Assembly: GCA_030536255.1 (NCBI GenBank)
Contig: JAUNQI010000018.1
Location: 1 to 36,785 of the forward strand
Direction: 5' to 3'
Source: Eubacteriales bacterium
GTDB lineage: Bacteria; Bacillota; Clostridia; Oscillospirales; Oscillospiraceae
DNA length: 36,785 bases
In this document: positions 23,107 through 31,648 of the stretch, piece after piece
Layout of the letters: every line of letters begins with the position of its first letter
Position numbering within the stretch: position 1 is the first letter of the stretch
The notes under the pieces: generated by a model
The model's input: only the letters and a program-made list of their open reading frames with translations
What the model was told of the DNA's origin: nothing
The model's database searches: none
Made by a program: the position numbers and the translations under genes

Positions 23107-25599
23107 ATGAAAAATACTTTTAAAAAGATAGTTATGCTGCTTCTCGTCTGCGCAATGGCTTTCAGCCTCTGCGCCTGCGGAAGTACTTCTGATACGTCCG
23201 CCTCCGGAGCATCTTCGGCTTCTTCGGCGGAGAAACCCGCGGAGTCCGCCGCTCCCGCTGCAGAGAAGACTGCGGCTGCGGATGCTTCCGCGGCTCCGGA
23301 ATATGTATATAAGCCGGTGTTTACAAAGGTGACCGGAGATGAAAAGGTTTCCTACTTTACGCCTGCTTATCTTCTCCCGGACGGCAGCGGCTTTTATGCC
23401 ACCGGCAGCGAAATTGTCGGCTATAAAGCTCCGGAGGACGCTGTTCCTCAGTATTACGGCCAGTTTGACGTTACCGAGCCGGCTCTGTACTTCGTAGGAA
23501 AAGACGGCTCCGTGAAGCTGCTGGAAAACTATGAACCGATGCCTGCTCCCGAAGCGGAAGAGGGAATGTACGGATTCCAGGCCAGCTCCTACATCTCTGC
23601 GCTCTGTGTAACAGAGAACGGCCTTTCTACGATAGAATTCGTCTACCGCTCCTGGAGTGATTCGGAGGATCTGGATTATGCGGACGAGGATTTCTATGAT
23701 CATTATCACTATGATGAATCCGTCTACATCCGTTCACTGGATCTTACGGGAAAAGAGCTCAGCTGCGGAAAAATCGAGCATTCTCCGATGGATTATCTCT
23801 ACTGCAACAAGACGATGGATAAGGCCGGGAATTTCATCTTCACAAAGAACACCGAGAGCGGAGAATACTCCATTGCCGCGTATACGGCTGCTGGAGAGCT
23901 CGCTTATGAGGTCCCCTGTGAGGACAGCATCAACGTTACCGTTTCCTCGTTTGACGGGGAAGTTTACGCCTCCGTCTGGGGGAATACCGGTATGAGCCTT
24001 ATAAAGCTGGATCAGGAGAACAAGACCTTCGGTGAGCCGGTTTCCATACCCGGTGATGCGTACAACATTATTCCCGGCGGCGGAGACTATCCGTTTTATT
24101 ACACCTCCGGCGTTTCCTTCTACGGCTTTGACCCGGATTCCGGTGAGGAGCCTGTAAAGCTGCTTAACTGGCTGGACTGCGACGTTGACCCAGATGAGAT
24201 GTATCAGGTCCTGATTGATGAAAACGGCGTGATCCACGGCATGCTCAATAATTTTGACAGCTACTCTCTTTCCTATGACCGCCAGCTGGTGGATATTCAG
24301 AAGGTTCCCTATGATCCCTCTGCTGAGAAGAAGGAGCTTACTCTTGCCACGCAGTACCTTTCCTGGGAGCTGCGCAATGCCGTTACGGCCTTCAACCGCA
24401 AGAGCGATGACGTCCGCATCGTTGTAAAAGATTATTCCGAATATAATACCGAGGAAGACTATTCCGCCGGTCTTACCAAGCTCCAGACAGAGATCATGGC
24501 TGGCAACTGCCCGGATATCATTGACATGTCCGGCCTCTCCATTGCTCAGCTTTCCGCAAAGGGGATCCTGGAGGATCTTTACCCCTACATGGAAAAGGAT
24601 CCGGAGATAAAGAAGGACGCCTTCCTCCCGAATGTTCTTGCCGCTGCAGAGTCAGACGGCAAGCTGATGCATACCTTCTCCTGGTTTAATCTCAATACAG
24701 TCGTCGGTGCTTCCATGATCGTCGGGGATGAGCCGGGCTGGACGTATGATGATCTGTATAACGCCCTGCGGGATATGCCGGATGAGTGCACGCCGTTTGA
24801 CGTTTCCACGACTCGCGACGAGATCCTCAACACCTGCCTGAACCTTGACATGGCGGACTTCGTGAACTGGAGCACCGGCGAGGTGAACTTTGACAATGAA
24901 GAGTTTGTTGATCTTCTGAAGTTTGCGGAGAGCTTCCCCGAGAACTATGACTGGGAGACCTACGACTGGGAAAACGACAATCCTGAAGCCCGCATCAGAG
25001 AAGGCCGTCAGATGCTTTATCAGACGACCCTCAGCAGTCTCGATAATCTGATGTATATTGAGGCAAGCTATAACGGAACTCCCGTCACCTTTATCGGCTA
25101 TCCCACCAACAACGGCACGGGCAATACGCTGGCTCTTGACTCCGGTTATGCCATGTCCTTCTCCTGCTCGGACAAGGACGCCGCCTGGAGCTTCCTCCGT
25201 CAGTTCTTTACGGAGAGCTACTATGAGAACTACGGCTATTACGGTCTGCCGGTTCAGAAGGAGCTTCTTGAGAAAAAGCTGAACAAGGTCTGCACGATCA
25301 CCTATAAGATCAATAATGACGGGGAATATGAGCTGGATGCCAATGGCGAGAAGATCCCCGAGGAGCATTACTACGCTATGGGTGATATGGCCAATACCTA
25401 CTACTGCCTGTCTGAAGAGATGGCGGCGAAGTTTATGGATCTCGTTGATACGACGTCCAGAGTCTCCCTGACAGACCAGAGCATCAAGGATATTGTTACC
25501 AAGCAGTCCGCTGCGTTCTTCTCCGGACAGAAGAGCGCCGAGGAAGCCGCAAAGCTTGTTCAGAGCAATGCGAAGATCTATGTGAACGAACAGCGTTAA
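23107..25599 (+). CDS. Solute-binding lipoprotein with large extra N-terminal domain
   Basis: This 830-residue protein starts at the ATG after CACAGGAGGAAG. The N-terminal signal ends SLCAC-G, with C24 as the lipidation residue, followed by a Ser/Ala-rich linker (25-60). Residues ~75-400 form a beta-rich region of repeated short strands, possibly a propeller. From ~405 (KELTLATQYLSWELRNAVTAFNRKSDD) a classical family 1 extracellular solute-binding domain begins, with NCPDIIDMSGL and later ALDSGYAMSFS. It should feed the permeases that overlap its end (TAATGA). Ordinary binding proteins are ~430 residues, so the front domain is an addition. The ligand is unknown, most likely a carbohydrate. 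Confidence 0.87.
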   Translation: MKNTFKKIVMLLLVCAMAFSLCACGSTSDTSASGASSASSAEKPAESAAPAAEKTAAADASAAPEYVYKPVFTKVTGDEKVSYFTPAYLLPDGSGFYATGSEIVGYKAPEDAVPQYYGQFDVTEPALYFVGKDGSVKLLENYEPMPAPEAEEGMYGFQASSYISALCVTENGLSTIEFVYRSWSDSEDLDYADEDFYDHYHYDESVYIRSLDLTGKELSCGKIEHSPMDYLYCNKTMDKAGNFIFTKNTESGEYSIAAYTAAGELAYEVPCEDSINVTVSSFDGEVYASVWGNTGMSLIKLDQENKTFGEPVSIPGDAYNIIPGGGDYPFYYTSGVSFYGFDPDSGEEPVKLLNWLDCDVDPDEMYQVLIDENGVIHGMLNNFDSYSLSYDRQLVDIQKVPYDPSAEKKELTLATQYLSWELRNAVTAFNRKSDDVRIVVKDYSEYNTEEDYSAGLTKLQTEIMAGNCPDIIDMSGLSIAQLSAKGILEDLYPYMEKDPEIKKDAFLPNVLAAAESDGKLMHTFSWFNLNTVVGASMIVGDEPGWTYDDLYNALRDMPDECTPFDVSTTRDEILNTCLNLDMADFVNWSTGEVNFDNEEFVDLLKFAESFPENYDWETYDWENDNPEARIREGRQMLYQTTLSSLDNLMYIEASYNGTPVTFIGYPTNNGTGNTLALDSGYAMSFSCSDKDAAWSFLRQFFTESYYENYGYYGLPVQKELLEKKLNKVCTITYKINNDGEYELDANGEKIPEEHYYAMGDMANTYYCLSEEMAAKFMDLVDTTSRVSLTDQSIKDIVTKQSAAFFSGQKSAEEAAKLVQSNAKIYVNEQR

Positions 25600-26489
25600 T
25601 GAAAAAGGTTACCAAAGAACAGAAAAGACTCCGCAGGCATGATTTCCTTTCCGGCCTTGCGTTTCTTTCTCCGAGCCTGATCGGGGTCGGGGTGTTCTTT
25701 GTCGTACCCTTTTGCGTGGTGGTTTACTATTCCCTGATCGACGGAGTATCCACAAAGAACTTTGTCGGACTGGATAATTTCGTCAAGCTTTTCAACAATT
25801 CGGCATTTATACTGGCTGCGAAAAATACGCTTCATTTTTCCCTGATCGCCGTGCCTCTCGCCGTGATCCTTGCGCTTGCGCTTGCGGTCATGCTTGAGGC
25901 GCGCATTCCAATGAAGAGCTATTTTCGCAGCTTTTTCCTGAGTCCGATGATGGTTCCTGTGGCATCCGTTGTCCTCATCTGGCAGGTCCTGTTCAACTAT
26001 AACGGCACAATCAACGAATTTCTGCTCCTGTTCGGGCAGGATAAGATCGACTGGCTGCAGAGTGACAGCGCCCAGATCGTTGTCATGATCCTCTTCCTCT
26101 GGAAGAATCTCGGATACAATATGATCCTCTTCATGTCTGCCCTGAGCAATATTCCGGCGTATCTGCTGGAGGTGGCGGACGTGGAAGGCGCGGGCGAGAT
26201 CTATAAATTCTTTAATATCAAGCTCCGTTATCTTTCCCCCACGGTTCTTTTCGTAACAATCCTTTCCCTGATTAACTCCTTTAAGGTCTTCCGTGAGGTC
26301 TACCTTCTTTCCGGGGACTATCCCTACGAGGTGCTGTACATGCTGCAGCATTTCATGAATAATACGTTTAAGTCTCTGGATTATCAGAAGCTTTCCGCTG
26401 CCGCCGTTGTGATGGCGCTTGTGCTTGTGGTCGTGATCTGGATCCTCTTCCGTCTTGAGGACTGGTTCGGCCGGGATATTGAGGGGTGA
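25599..26489 (+). CDS. Carbohydrate ABC transporter permease, MalF/UgpA type
   Basis: This 296-residue protein has six membrane helices and the cytoplasmic EAA-type loop VADVEGAGEIYKFFNIKLRY, which docks on the ATPase. Its first base overlaps the stop of the binding-protein gene (TAATGA), so expression is coupled. It would pair with the following permease to form the channel. No ATPase gene is present nearby; many Firmicutes use one shared MsmK-like ATPase encoded elsewhere. Confidence 0.92.
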   Translation: MKKVTKEQKRLRRHDFLSGLAFLSPSLIGVGVFFVVPFCVVVYYSLIDGVSTKNFVGLDNFVKLFNNSAFILAAKNTLHFSLIAVPLAVILALALAVMLEARIPMKSYFRSFFLSPMMVPVASVVLIWQVLFNYNGTINEFLLLFGQDKIDWLQSDSAQIVVMILFLWKNLGYNMILFMSALSNIPAYLLEVADVEGAGEIYKFFNIKLRYLSPTVLFVTILSLINSFKVFREVYLLSGDYPYEVLYMLQHFMNNTFKSLDYQKLSAAAVVMALVLVVVIWILFRLEDWFGRDIEG

Positions 26490-26493
26490 GGCC

Positions 26494-27372
26494 GTGAAAA
26501 AGAAAAAGTATTTCTCGCGCGGCGTGATCTTCCTTCTCTGCCTGATCTTTTCGGTAGCTTTTCTGCTGCCGACGGTTCTTACGATCACGAACTCCTTTAT
26601 GAGTGAATCGGAGATCACCTCCAACTACGGCATGGTGTTTTCCACGACCTCCGGGGGATATGTTTCCAAACAGGTGAATCTGAAGTTCATTCCGGATAAG
26701 GTCACGTTTTCCCAGTATCTCAGCGGTCTCGTGAGGAGTCCGGAATACCTGCTGAAGTTCTGGAACTCCGTGATCCTGGTGGTTCCCATTGTTCTTCTCC
26801 AGCTGGTGGTGGCCTCTGTTACGGCGTACAGCTTTACGCGCTGGCAGAGCAAGTTCCGGAGCAGCGTGTTCTTCTTCTACGTGATCCTGATGCTGATGCC
26901 TTATCAGGTCACGCTGGTGCCGAACTATCTGGTTTCCGAATGGCTCGGGATCCTCAACACGCGCTGGTCGATTATCCTTCCCGGTATTTTCGCTCCCTTC
27001 TCGGTGTTTCTGCTGACGAAGTTCATGCGCAGGATCCCGTATTCTCTGATTGAGGCGGCGAAGATCGACGGGGCCGGCGAATGGCAGATATTTACGAAGA
27101 TCTGTCTGCCCCAGTGCCGCGCGGCGCTTTATTCCATAGCAATTCTTGTTTTTATTGATTACTGGAACATGGTCGAGCAGCCCCTGATTCTTCTGGAGGA
27201 TGCCGAGAGCCAGCCGCTGTCTGTGTTTCTTTCCAATATCACGGCGGGCGAGATCGGCCTTGCCTTTGCCATGGCGGCAGTCTACATGGTTCCCACGCTT
27301 CTCCTCTTCCTCCACGGCGAGGAGTATCTGGTCGAAGGCATTGCGGCCAACGGCGGTTCCGTAAAGGGATAA
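26494..27372 (+). CDS. Carbohydrate ABC transporter permease, MalG/UgpE type
   Basis: The GTG at 26494 (after GAGGGGTGAGGCC) gives 292 residues; a longer frame from 26455 would overlap the previous gene. It has six helices and the EAA loop IEAAKIDGAGEWQIFTKICLP. The external loop between the first two helices is long (about 60 residues), with a conserved-looking YVSKQVNLKFIPDKVTF. It forms a heterodimer with the preceding permease. Confidence 0.92.
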   Translation: MKKKKYFSRGVIFLLCLIFSVAFLLPTVLTITNSFMSESEITSNYGMVFSTTSGGYVSKQVNLKFIPDKVTFSQYLSGLVRSPEYLLKFWNSVILVVPIVLLQLVVASVTAYSFTRWQSKFRSSVFFFYVILMLMPYQVTLVPNYLVSEWLGILNTRWSIILPGIFAPFSVFLLTKFMRRIPYSLIEAAKIDGAGEWQIFTKICLPQCRAALYSIAILVFIDYWNMVEQPLILLEDAESQPLSVFLSNITAGEIGLAFAMAAVYMVPTLLLFLHGEEYLVEGIAANGGSVKG

Positions 27373-27377
27373 ACTAT

Positions 27378-27406
27378 TTGACAAATAATGAAAAAGGTAA
27401 GATAAT
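27378..27406 (+). promoter_or_regulatory. Strong sigma-A promoter for the HlyD-like gene
   Basis: TTGACA (27378-27383), a 17-bp spacer and GATAAT (27401-27406) form a near-consensus promoter 35 bp before the start at 27441. The adaptor pair therefore has its own promoter. Confidence 0.8.
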
Positions 27407-27440
27407 TATATATCTAAGCCTTTGGTAAGGGAGATATTTG

Positions 27441-29093
27441 ATGGAAAATTCGGGAAAAAGAAGAGAATGGGTCAAAACGGTTGCCATTATCTTTCTGGCA
27501 ATCCTGCTTGTGCTGACGTTTTTCTCCAATACGATCAGCAATATGAGTCTCCCCGAGGTTTCCACGGTTGAAGTGACGGACGGATCGATCACTGCCAAGG
27601 TCAGAGCAACCGGCAAGGTCTCCGCAATAGGGAATAACGAAGTCAAGGCAGAAGGAACCCGCACGATCGCTGCCGTAAAAGTCAAAGCGGGTCAGGAAGT
27701 GAATGAAGGGGATATTCTCTTTGTAATGGGTGAGGCCGGTACGGAGGAGCTTGAAGTTGCCACGGATGCACGTGATTCCGCATACTACGCCAACGAGCGC
27801 GCCAAGGTCAGTTATCCGACAAATACAGCTGCTAACCAGAGTATGTGGCGTGCTGAATGTGAACTTGAAGATGCAGAAAATCTGATGAATGCAGCTGAGG
27901 CACAACTACTTTCCGCTGCATCAGATCCGGAGGTTCTTGAAGCAAAAGCTTTAAGTGAAGCTCTTTATTCATATTATTTAGATATGCTGGAGATTGAACA
28001 GGGTGATGACGGGTTCGGAGGAGCCAAAAAGATATATGAAGACGAACGAGCAAATGTTGAAGAGCTTCAGCAGAAAATAGATGTAGCAAATATTGAATTA
28101 GGTGGACTCGGAATTGATACTCCCGAAAGGGAAAAAAAAGAAGCAGAAATAAGAGCATTAGAAATACAAATGGTAGATGCAAACTTTGCTCTGACTGAAG
28201 CTGAGAGGCAATACTCTTCCGCACAATCTAATACTTCTGCGGCATATAACGAGTATATGAATGCAGAGTCTAAATATCAGACCACTTTATCTTCTGTTAA
28301 CTCTTCTTTAAAAAGTGCTTATGATATAGCTGTATCCAGATATAATTCTGCTAGGAGTGCATATAATTCTGCCTCCGATTCGTACATGGTCAGCACGGAG
28401 AATTTTAACCAGTCCTGGGCGCAGGCGAATATCAATGTTCAGGAAGCTCAGAATACGCTGGATAAAAAGCAGGCTAAGGTGGATAACCTCCAGGGCGTTG
28501 GCGAGGACGTGAATGTTTACGCCAAGGTCAGCGGAATTGTAAATGCCGTGAATTTCTCCTCCGGAGACAAGGTCATCAAGGATGACATTATGTGCGTCAT
28601 CGAAGTACCCGACATGGGATACAAAATGGAAGTTTCCGTGACGAAGGATCAGGCCAACCGCCTGAAGGTCGGGGATGTCGGTACCGCCACGAACTATTAC
28701 TGGGGCAAGAGCACCGAAGGCACTGTAACCGCGATCCGGACGGATCCCAAGGACCCCCAGTCGAAGAGGATCATCGAGTTTGACATTGACGGAGATGTGG
28801 AAAACGGCCAGGAGCTGACGCTTTCTGTCGGCCAGAAGAGCGCTTCCTATGATTATCTGGTTCCCAAAAGCGCTGTGAAATCGGATAATAACGGTTATTT
28901 TGTTCTTGTGATTACCTCCAAGAATAATGCGCTCGGCAACCGGTATTTTGCAAAGCGTGTTCCGGTCGAGATCCTTGCTGAGGATGACTCCAACCGTGCG
29001 ATTTCCGGAGATCTCGGTTACGGAGATTTTGTAATTACAAATTCCAGCACAAAGGTAAATTCCGGAGATCAGGTCAAGCTGGCGGACAGCTGA
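27441..29093 (+). CDS. HlyD/MacA-like membrane-fusion adaptor
   Basis: The ATG at 27441 follows TAAGGGAG and gives 550 residues. There is one N-terminal helix (about 13-33), then the first half of a lipoyl-like domain (VRATGKVSAIGNNEVKAEGTRTIAAVKVKAGQEVNEGD region). A long alpha-helical hairpin rich in Ala, Glu and Ser follows (about 110-355), then the second lipoyl half (VYAKVSGIVNAVNFSSGDKV) and beta-barrel segments. Such adaptors bridge an efflux permease to the outside; in Gram-positives they partner with MacB-like ABC exporters. The next gene supplies only a MacB-periplasmic-core-like protein. The codons of the helical part are more AT-rich than those of both ends. Confidence 0.85.
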   Translation: MENSGKRREWVKTVAIIFLAILLVLTFFSNTISNMSLPEVSTVEVTDGSITAKVRATGKVSAIGNNEVKAEGTRTIAAVKVKAGQEVNEGDILFVMGEAGTEELEVATDARDSAYYANERAKVSYPTNTAANQSMWRAECELEDAENLMNAAEAQLLSAASDPEVLEAKALSEALYSYYLDMLEIEQGDDGFGGAKKIYEDERANVEELQQKIDVANIELGGLGIDTPEREKKEAEIRALEIQMVDANFALTEAERQYSSAQSNTSAAYNEYMNAESKYQTTLSSVNSSLKSAYDIAVSRYNSARSAYNSASDSYMVSTENFNQSWAQANINVQEAQNTLDKKQAKVDNLQGVGEDVNVYAKVSGIVNAVNFSSGDKVIKDDIMCVIEVPDMGYKMEVSVTKDQANRLKVGDVGTATNYYWGKSTEGTVTAIRTDPKDPQSKRIIEFDIDGDVENGQELTLSVGQKSASYDYLVPKSAVKSDNNGYFVLVITSKNNALGNRYFAKRVPVEILAEDDSNRAISGDLGYGDFVITNSSTKVNSGDQVKLADS

Positions 29094-29104
29094 CGGAATA
29101 GTTT

Positions 29105-30241
29105 ATGCCGAAAACAAAAAGAGACAAGATCATATCTGCGATCATTAACGGGCTGTTCTTTCTGGCAGCCCTTGTCTGCTTTATATGTGCTTACAAGGGC
29201 ACGCATGTTCTGGACAGCCAGTTTGAAGCGGAACGCTGGAAAGGGGAGAGCGACGGAAGCTTTTGCCAGCTCTCCTGCTTTATGCCGGCTGATGGCAAGC
29301 TGACCGTGAAGGATATTGATTCCTTCCGTTCAAAAATGATGCAGAAGCTGGAGGAGGCATCGGTGGATATCACCGGTAACAAGCCGTTCGTTGACTGCTG
29401 GAGCTGTGAGGATTCCACGAAGGTATACGGTATGTACAGCGGTACGGCTTCCATTATCGCCTGCGGCGGCAATTTCTTTGATTTTCACCCGCTTCGCCTT
29501 GTCACCGGAAACTATTTTTCCGGGGATGACCTGATGCAGGACAATGTCCTTCTCGACGAAGATCTCGCCTGGCTCCTTTTTGGTGGAAATGATCTGGAGG
29601 GTCAGGTCGTATATATCTTTAATGAGCCGTTCCGTGTGGCCGGGGTCGTCACCCGTGAGAGCGATCAGGCAACGGATAAAGCTTACTCGGGCGGGCTCGG
29701 TCTGTTTATGAGTTATGATAAGTATATGGATCTCGTCTCCTCTTCTGCCGCTTCGGAGTTTGATCAGGGCCTTTCGGACGGCGTTCAGGCTTCCAATTCG
29801 GGAATGCGGGCGTATGGGATCACCTGCTATGAGGTCTGTATGCCGGATCCGGTAAACGGCTTTGCGTACGGAGTGATGGAGAGCGATTTCCCAATCGGCA
29901 GAGGAGAACTCGTCAAAAATACCGGCAGATTCTCTCTCGGAAGCATTGCGTCTCTGACGAAAGACTTTTCCCTGCGTTCTATTCATGACGGAGCAGCCTT
30001 CTCCTACTGGGAAAATGCTGCCCGTTATGCGGAAAATAAAGCGGCGATCCTTCTGGTCGTTGGCTGTGTGTTCCTGTTCTTCCCGCTGATCATCCTTCTT
30101 ATTCTCACGGTTCGGAGCATGATCTTCGTGAATACAAAGCTCCGCGAGGATATCCTTCCTTCTATTCAGGAAAGCGCGGAGGAGTCCATCCGCAAGCAGC
30201 AGAGAAAGCACTGGGAAAAGAAGCACGGGACTAAATCATGA
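29105..30241 (+). CDS. MacB-periplasmic-core-like membrane protein, no FtsX domain
   Basis: This 378-residue protein has one helix near residues 9-28 and an external domain of ~280 residues. The run FFDFHPLRLVTGNYFSGDDL, then NVLLDEDLAWLLFGGNDLEGQVVYI, matches the MacB_PCD fold of MacB-type exporters. A single helix follows at about 312-338 and a basic tail (EESIRKQQRKHWEKKHG). Normal MacB-type permeases have three further helices after the core domain, forming FtsX; only one is present here and the stop is clean. No ATPase follows. It is either a non-transporting partner or a shortened permease. Confidence 0.65.
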   Translation: MPKTKRDKIISAIINGLFFLAALVCFICAYKGTHVLDSQFEAERWKGESDGSFCQLSCFMPADGKLTVKDIDSFRSKMMQKLEEASVDITGNKPFVDCWSCEDSTKVYGMYSGTASIIACGGNFFDFHPLRLVTGNYFSGDDLMQDNVLLDEDLAWLLFGGNDLEGQVVYIFNEPFRVAGVVTRESDQATDKAYSGGLGLFMSYDKYMDLVSSSAASEFDQGLSDGVQASNSGMRAYGITCYEVCMPDPVNGFAYGVMESDFPIGRGELVKNTGRFSLGSIASLTKDFSLRSIHDGAAFSYWENAARYAENKAAILLVVGCVFLFFPLIILLILTVRSMIFVNTKLREDILPSIQESAEESIRKQQRKHWEKKHGTKS

Positions 30242-30333
30242 GAAAAGTTTGAAGCGTCTAACCTTTTTTGAGAAAAACATAAAAACGCAAAAGCAGAATA
30301 CAATCGGAATAAAACAATAATGAATAATATCAG

Positions 30334-30355
30334 GGCTGTGAGCCTGTTCACGGCC
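30334..30355 (+). promoter_or_regulatory. Hairpin just before the GpsA-like gene
   Basis: GGCTGTGA pairs with TCACGGCC (one G-U) around GCCTGT and ends four bases before the AGAGGAAAA ribosome site. It may affect translation or be chance. Confidence 0.3.
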
Positions 30356-30368
30356 GGAAAGAGGAAAA

Positions 30369-31412
30369 ATGAGTGTTATAACAATAGTGGGAGCCGGAAT
30401 GATGGGCTCCGCCATGTCCTTCCCCGCAAGAGACAACGGCCATGAGGTTCGTCTGGTCGGCATTCATAACAGAGAGACGATCGAATCCGTAAAGGCAAAC
30501 GGCTGGCATCCCACGCTGAAGAGAACTCTCCCCGAGGGCGTGAAATGCTATCATATTGAGGATCTTCAGACAGCTCTTGACGGCGCGGATCTTGTCATCG
30601 GCGGCGTGAGCAGTTTCGGCGTTGATTGGTTCGAGCAGACGGTTCTTCCTCTTCTTCCGGATAATTTCCCGGTTCTTTCCATTACGAAGGGCCTCGAGAA
30701 GACACCGGAAGGGAATCTTGTTCCTTTCCCGGTCGCGATGACCCGCAGAGCGGAGGCTCAGGGGAGAAAAATGTGTCTCAATGCCGTCGGCGGTCCGGTT
30801 ACGAGCTATGAGCTTGCCGAGCGCCAGCAGACCTGCATCTGCTTCTGCGGCCCGGACATCAAAGTTTTGAGATGGCTGAAGTCCCTTCTGGAAACGGACT
30901 ATTATCATATCAGCCTGACGACGGACATCGTAGGTCTTGAGTGCGCTGTTGCCATGAAGAACGCCTATGCTCTCGGCGTTTCCCTTGCAGTTGGAAAGAA
31001 TAAGATCGAATTCGGCGAGGAAGGCGTACTCCACTACAATCCTCAGGCGGCCCTCTTTGAGCAGGGAACAACAGAGGCTACGCGCCTGATGCAGATGCTC
31101 GGAGCGGATATGAGAAACCTCATGTTCTTTACCGGAGATCTGTATGTTACGATCTTCGGCGGAAGAACGAGGCTGATCGGGACGCTCCTTGGCCAGGGAT
31201 ACCCCTATACGGAAGCCAGAGAAATGCTGGCCGGCATTACGCTTGAGTCCGTTGCCATTACCACCCGCGTGGCGGAGGCCATCCGCCAGCAGGAGAAGCT
31301 TGGCAAAGCGAGCACAAAGGACTTTCCTCTTCTGATGCTCATAGACGATATGATCAGCAGAGGCGGAAAAGCTGATATCCCCTGGGAGCTCTTCCCGCAG
31401 GAGATTATCTGA
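30369..31412 (+). CDS. GpsA-like NAD(P)-dependent glycerol-3-phosphate dehydrogenase paralogue
   Basis: This 347-residue protein opens with the Rossmann motif VGAGMMGSAMS. It contains the family Lys-Asn pair in VAMKNAYALGVSLA (catalytic Lys) and the C-terminal GGRTRLIGTLLGQGYPYTEA, corresponding to the GpsA segment that binds the phosphate substrate. GpsA reduces dihydroxyacetone phosphate to glycerol-3-phosphate. Several motifs depart from housekeeping GpsA (for example SSFGVDWF and GGPVTSYELAERQ instead of the usual SGPSFA), so a related polyol-phosphate substrate is possible. It is followed by a strong terminator and lies next to a sugar importer, though not in the same transcript. Confidence 0.8.
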   Translation: MSVITIVGAGMMGSAMSFPARDNGHEVRLVGIHNRETIESVKANGWHPTLKRTLPEGVKCYHIEDLQTALDGADLVIGGVSSFGVDWFEQTVLPLLPDNFPVLSITKGLEKTPEGNLVPFPVAMTRRAEAQGRKMCLNAVGGPVTSYELAERQQTCICFCGPDIKVLRWLKSLLETDYYHISLTTDIVGLECAVAMKNAYALGVSLAVGKNKIEFGEEGVLHYNPQAALFEQGTTEATRLMQMLGADMRNLMFFTGDLYVTIFGGRTRLIGTLLGQGYPYTEAREMLAGITLESVAITTRVAEAIRQQEKLGKASTKDFPLLMLIDDMISRGGKADIPWELFPQEII

Positions 31413-31427
31413 ACAGAATAGGTTTAT

Positions 31428-31466
31428 CGCTGACCGCGGCTGAAATACCGCGGTCAGCGCTTTTTA
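31428..31466 (+). terminator. Strong terminator after the GpsA-like gene
   Basis: CGCTGACCGCGG pairs perfectly with CCGCGGTCAGCG around CTGAAATA, followed by CTTTTTAA. Confidence 0.95.
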
Positions 31467-31535
31467 ATTGAAAAATTGTAGAAAATGCACAATTTGTAGT
31501 ATGTAAATTTGTGGATTAACACTATATGGATAAGC

Positions 31536-31564
31536 TTGACTTTGTGCTGTTCGGATAATAGAAT
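31536..31564 (+). promoter_or_regulatory. Sigma-A promoter for the sugar importer
   Basis: TTGACT (31536-31541), 17-bp spacer, TAGAAT (31559-31564). The leader to the ATG at 31649 is about 78 bases. Confidence 0.75.
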
Positions 31565-31605
31565 ATTTTTACGAATATTTTTCCGTGTGATTGGCGGTTT
31601 ACCGC
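31561..31605. repeat. Direct repeat and palindrome downstream of the importer promoter
   Basis: GAATATTTTT occurs at 31561-31570 and 31573-31582, the first copy overlapping the -10 box. GCGGT-TT-ACCGC at 31594-31605 is a perfect palindrome. Their position at and just after the start site suits operators of a repressor, but no regulator gene is next to them. Confidence 0.45.
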
Positions 31606-31648
31606 TTAAAATATTACGATCACAAAAAACAGAAAGGAAAAGACAAAA

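Noticed and set aside
25596..26624. 342-residue minus-strand frame opposite the first permease
   Set aside because: The plus strand carries a clear MalF-type permease with an EAA loop. The antisense translation is rich in His, Lys and Asp with no recognisable motif, a usual shadow of GC-rich coding DNA.
26368..27384. 338-residue minus-strand frame opposite the second permease
   Set aside because: Shadow of the MalG-type gene; no ribosome site, no motif and very biased composition.
29330..30226. 298-residue minus-strand frame opposite the MacB-core-like gene
   Set aside because: The plus-strand product has membrane helices and a recognisable fold and is co-linear with the HlyD gene; the antisense frame lacks a ribosome site and motif.
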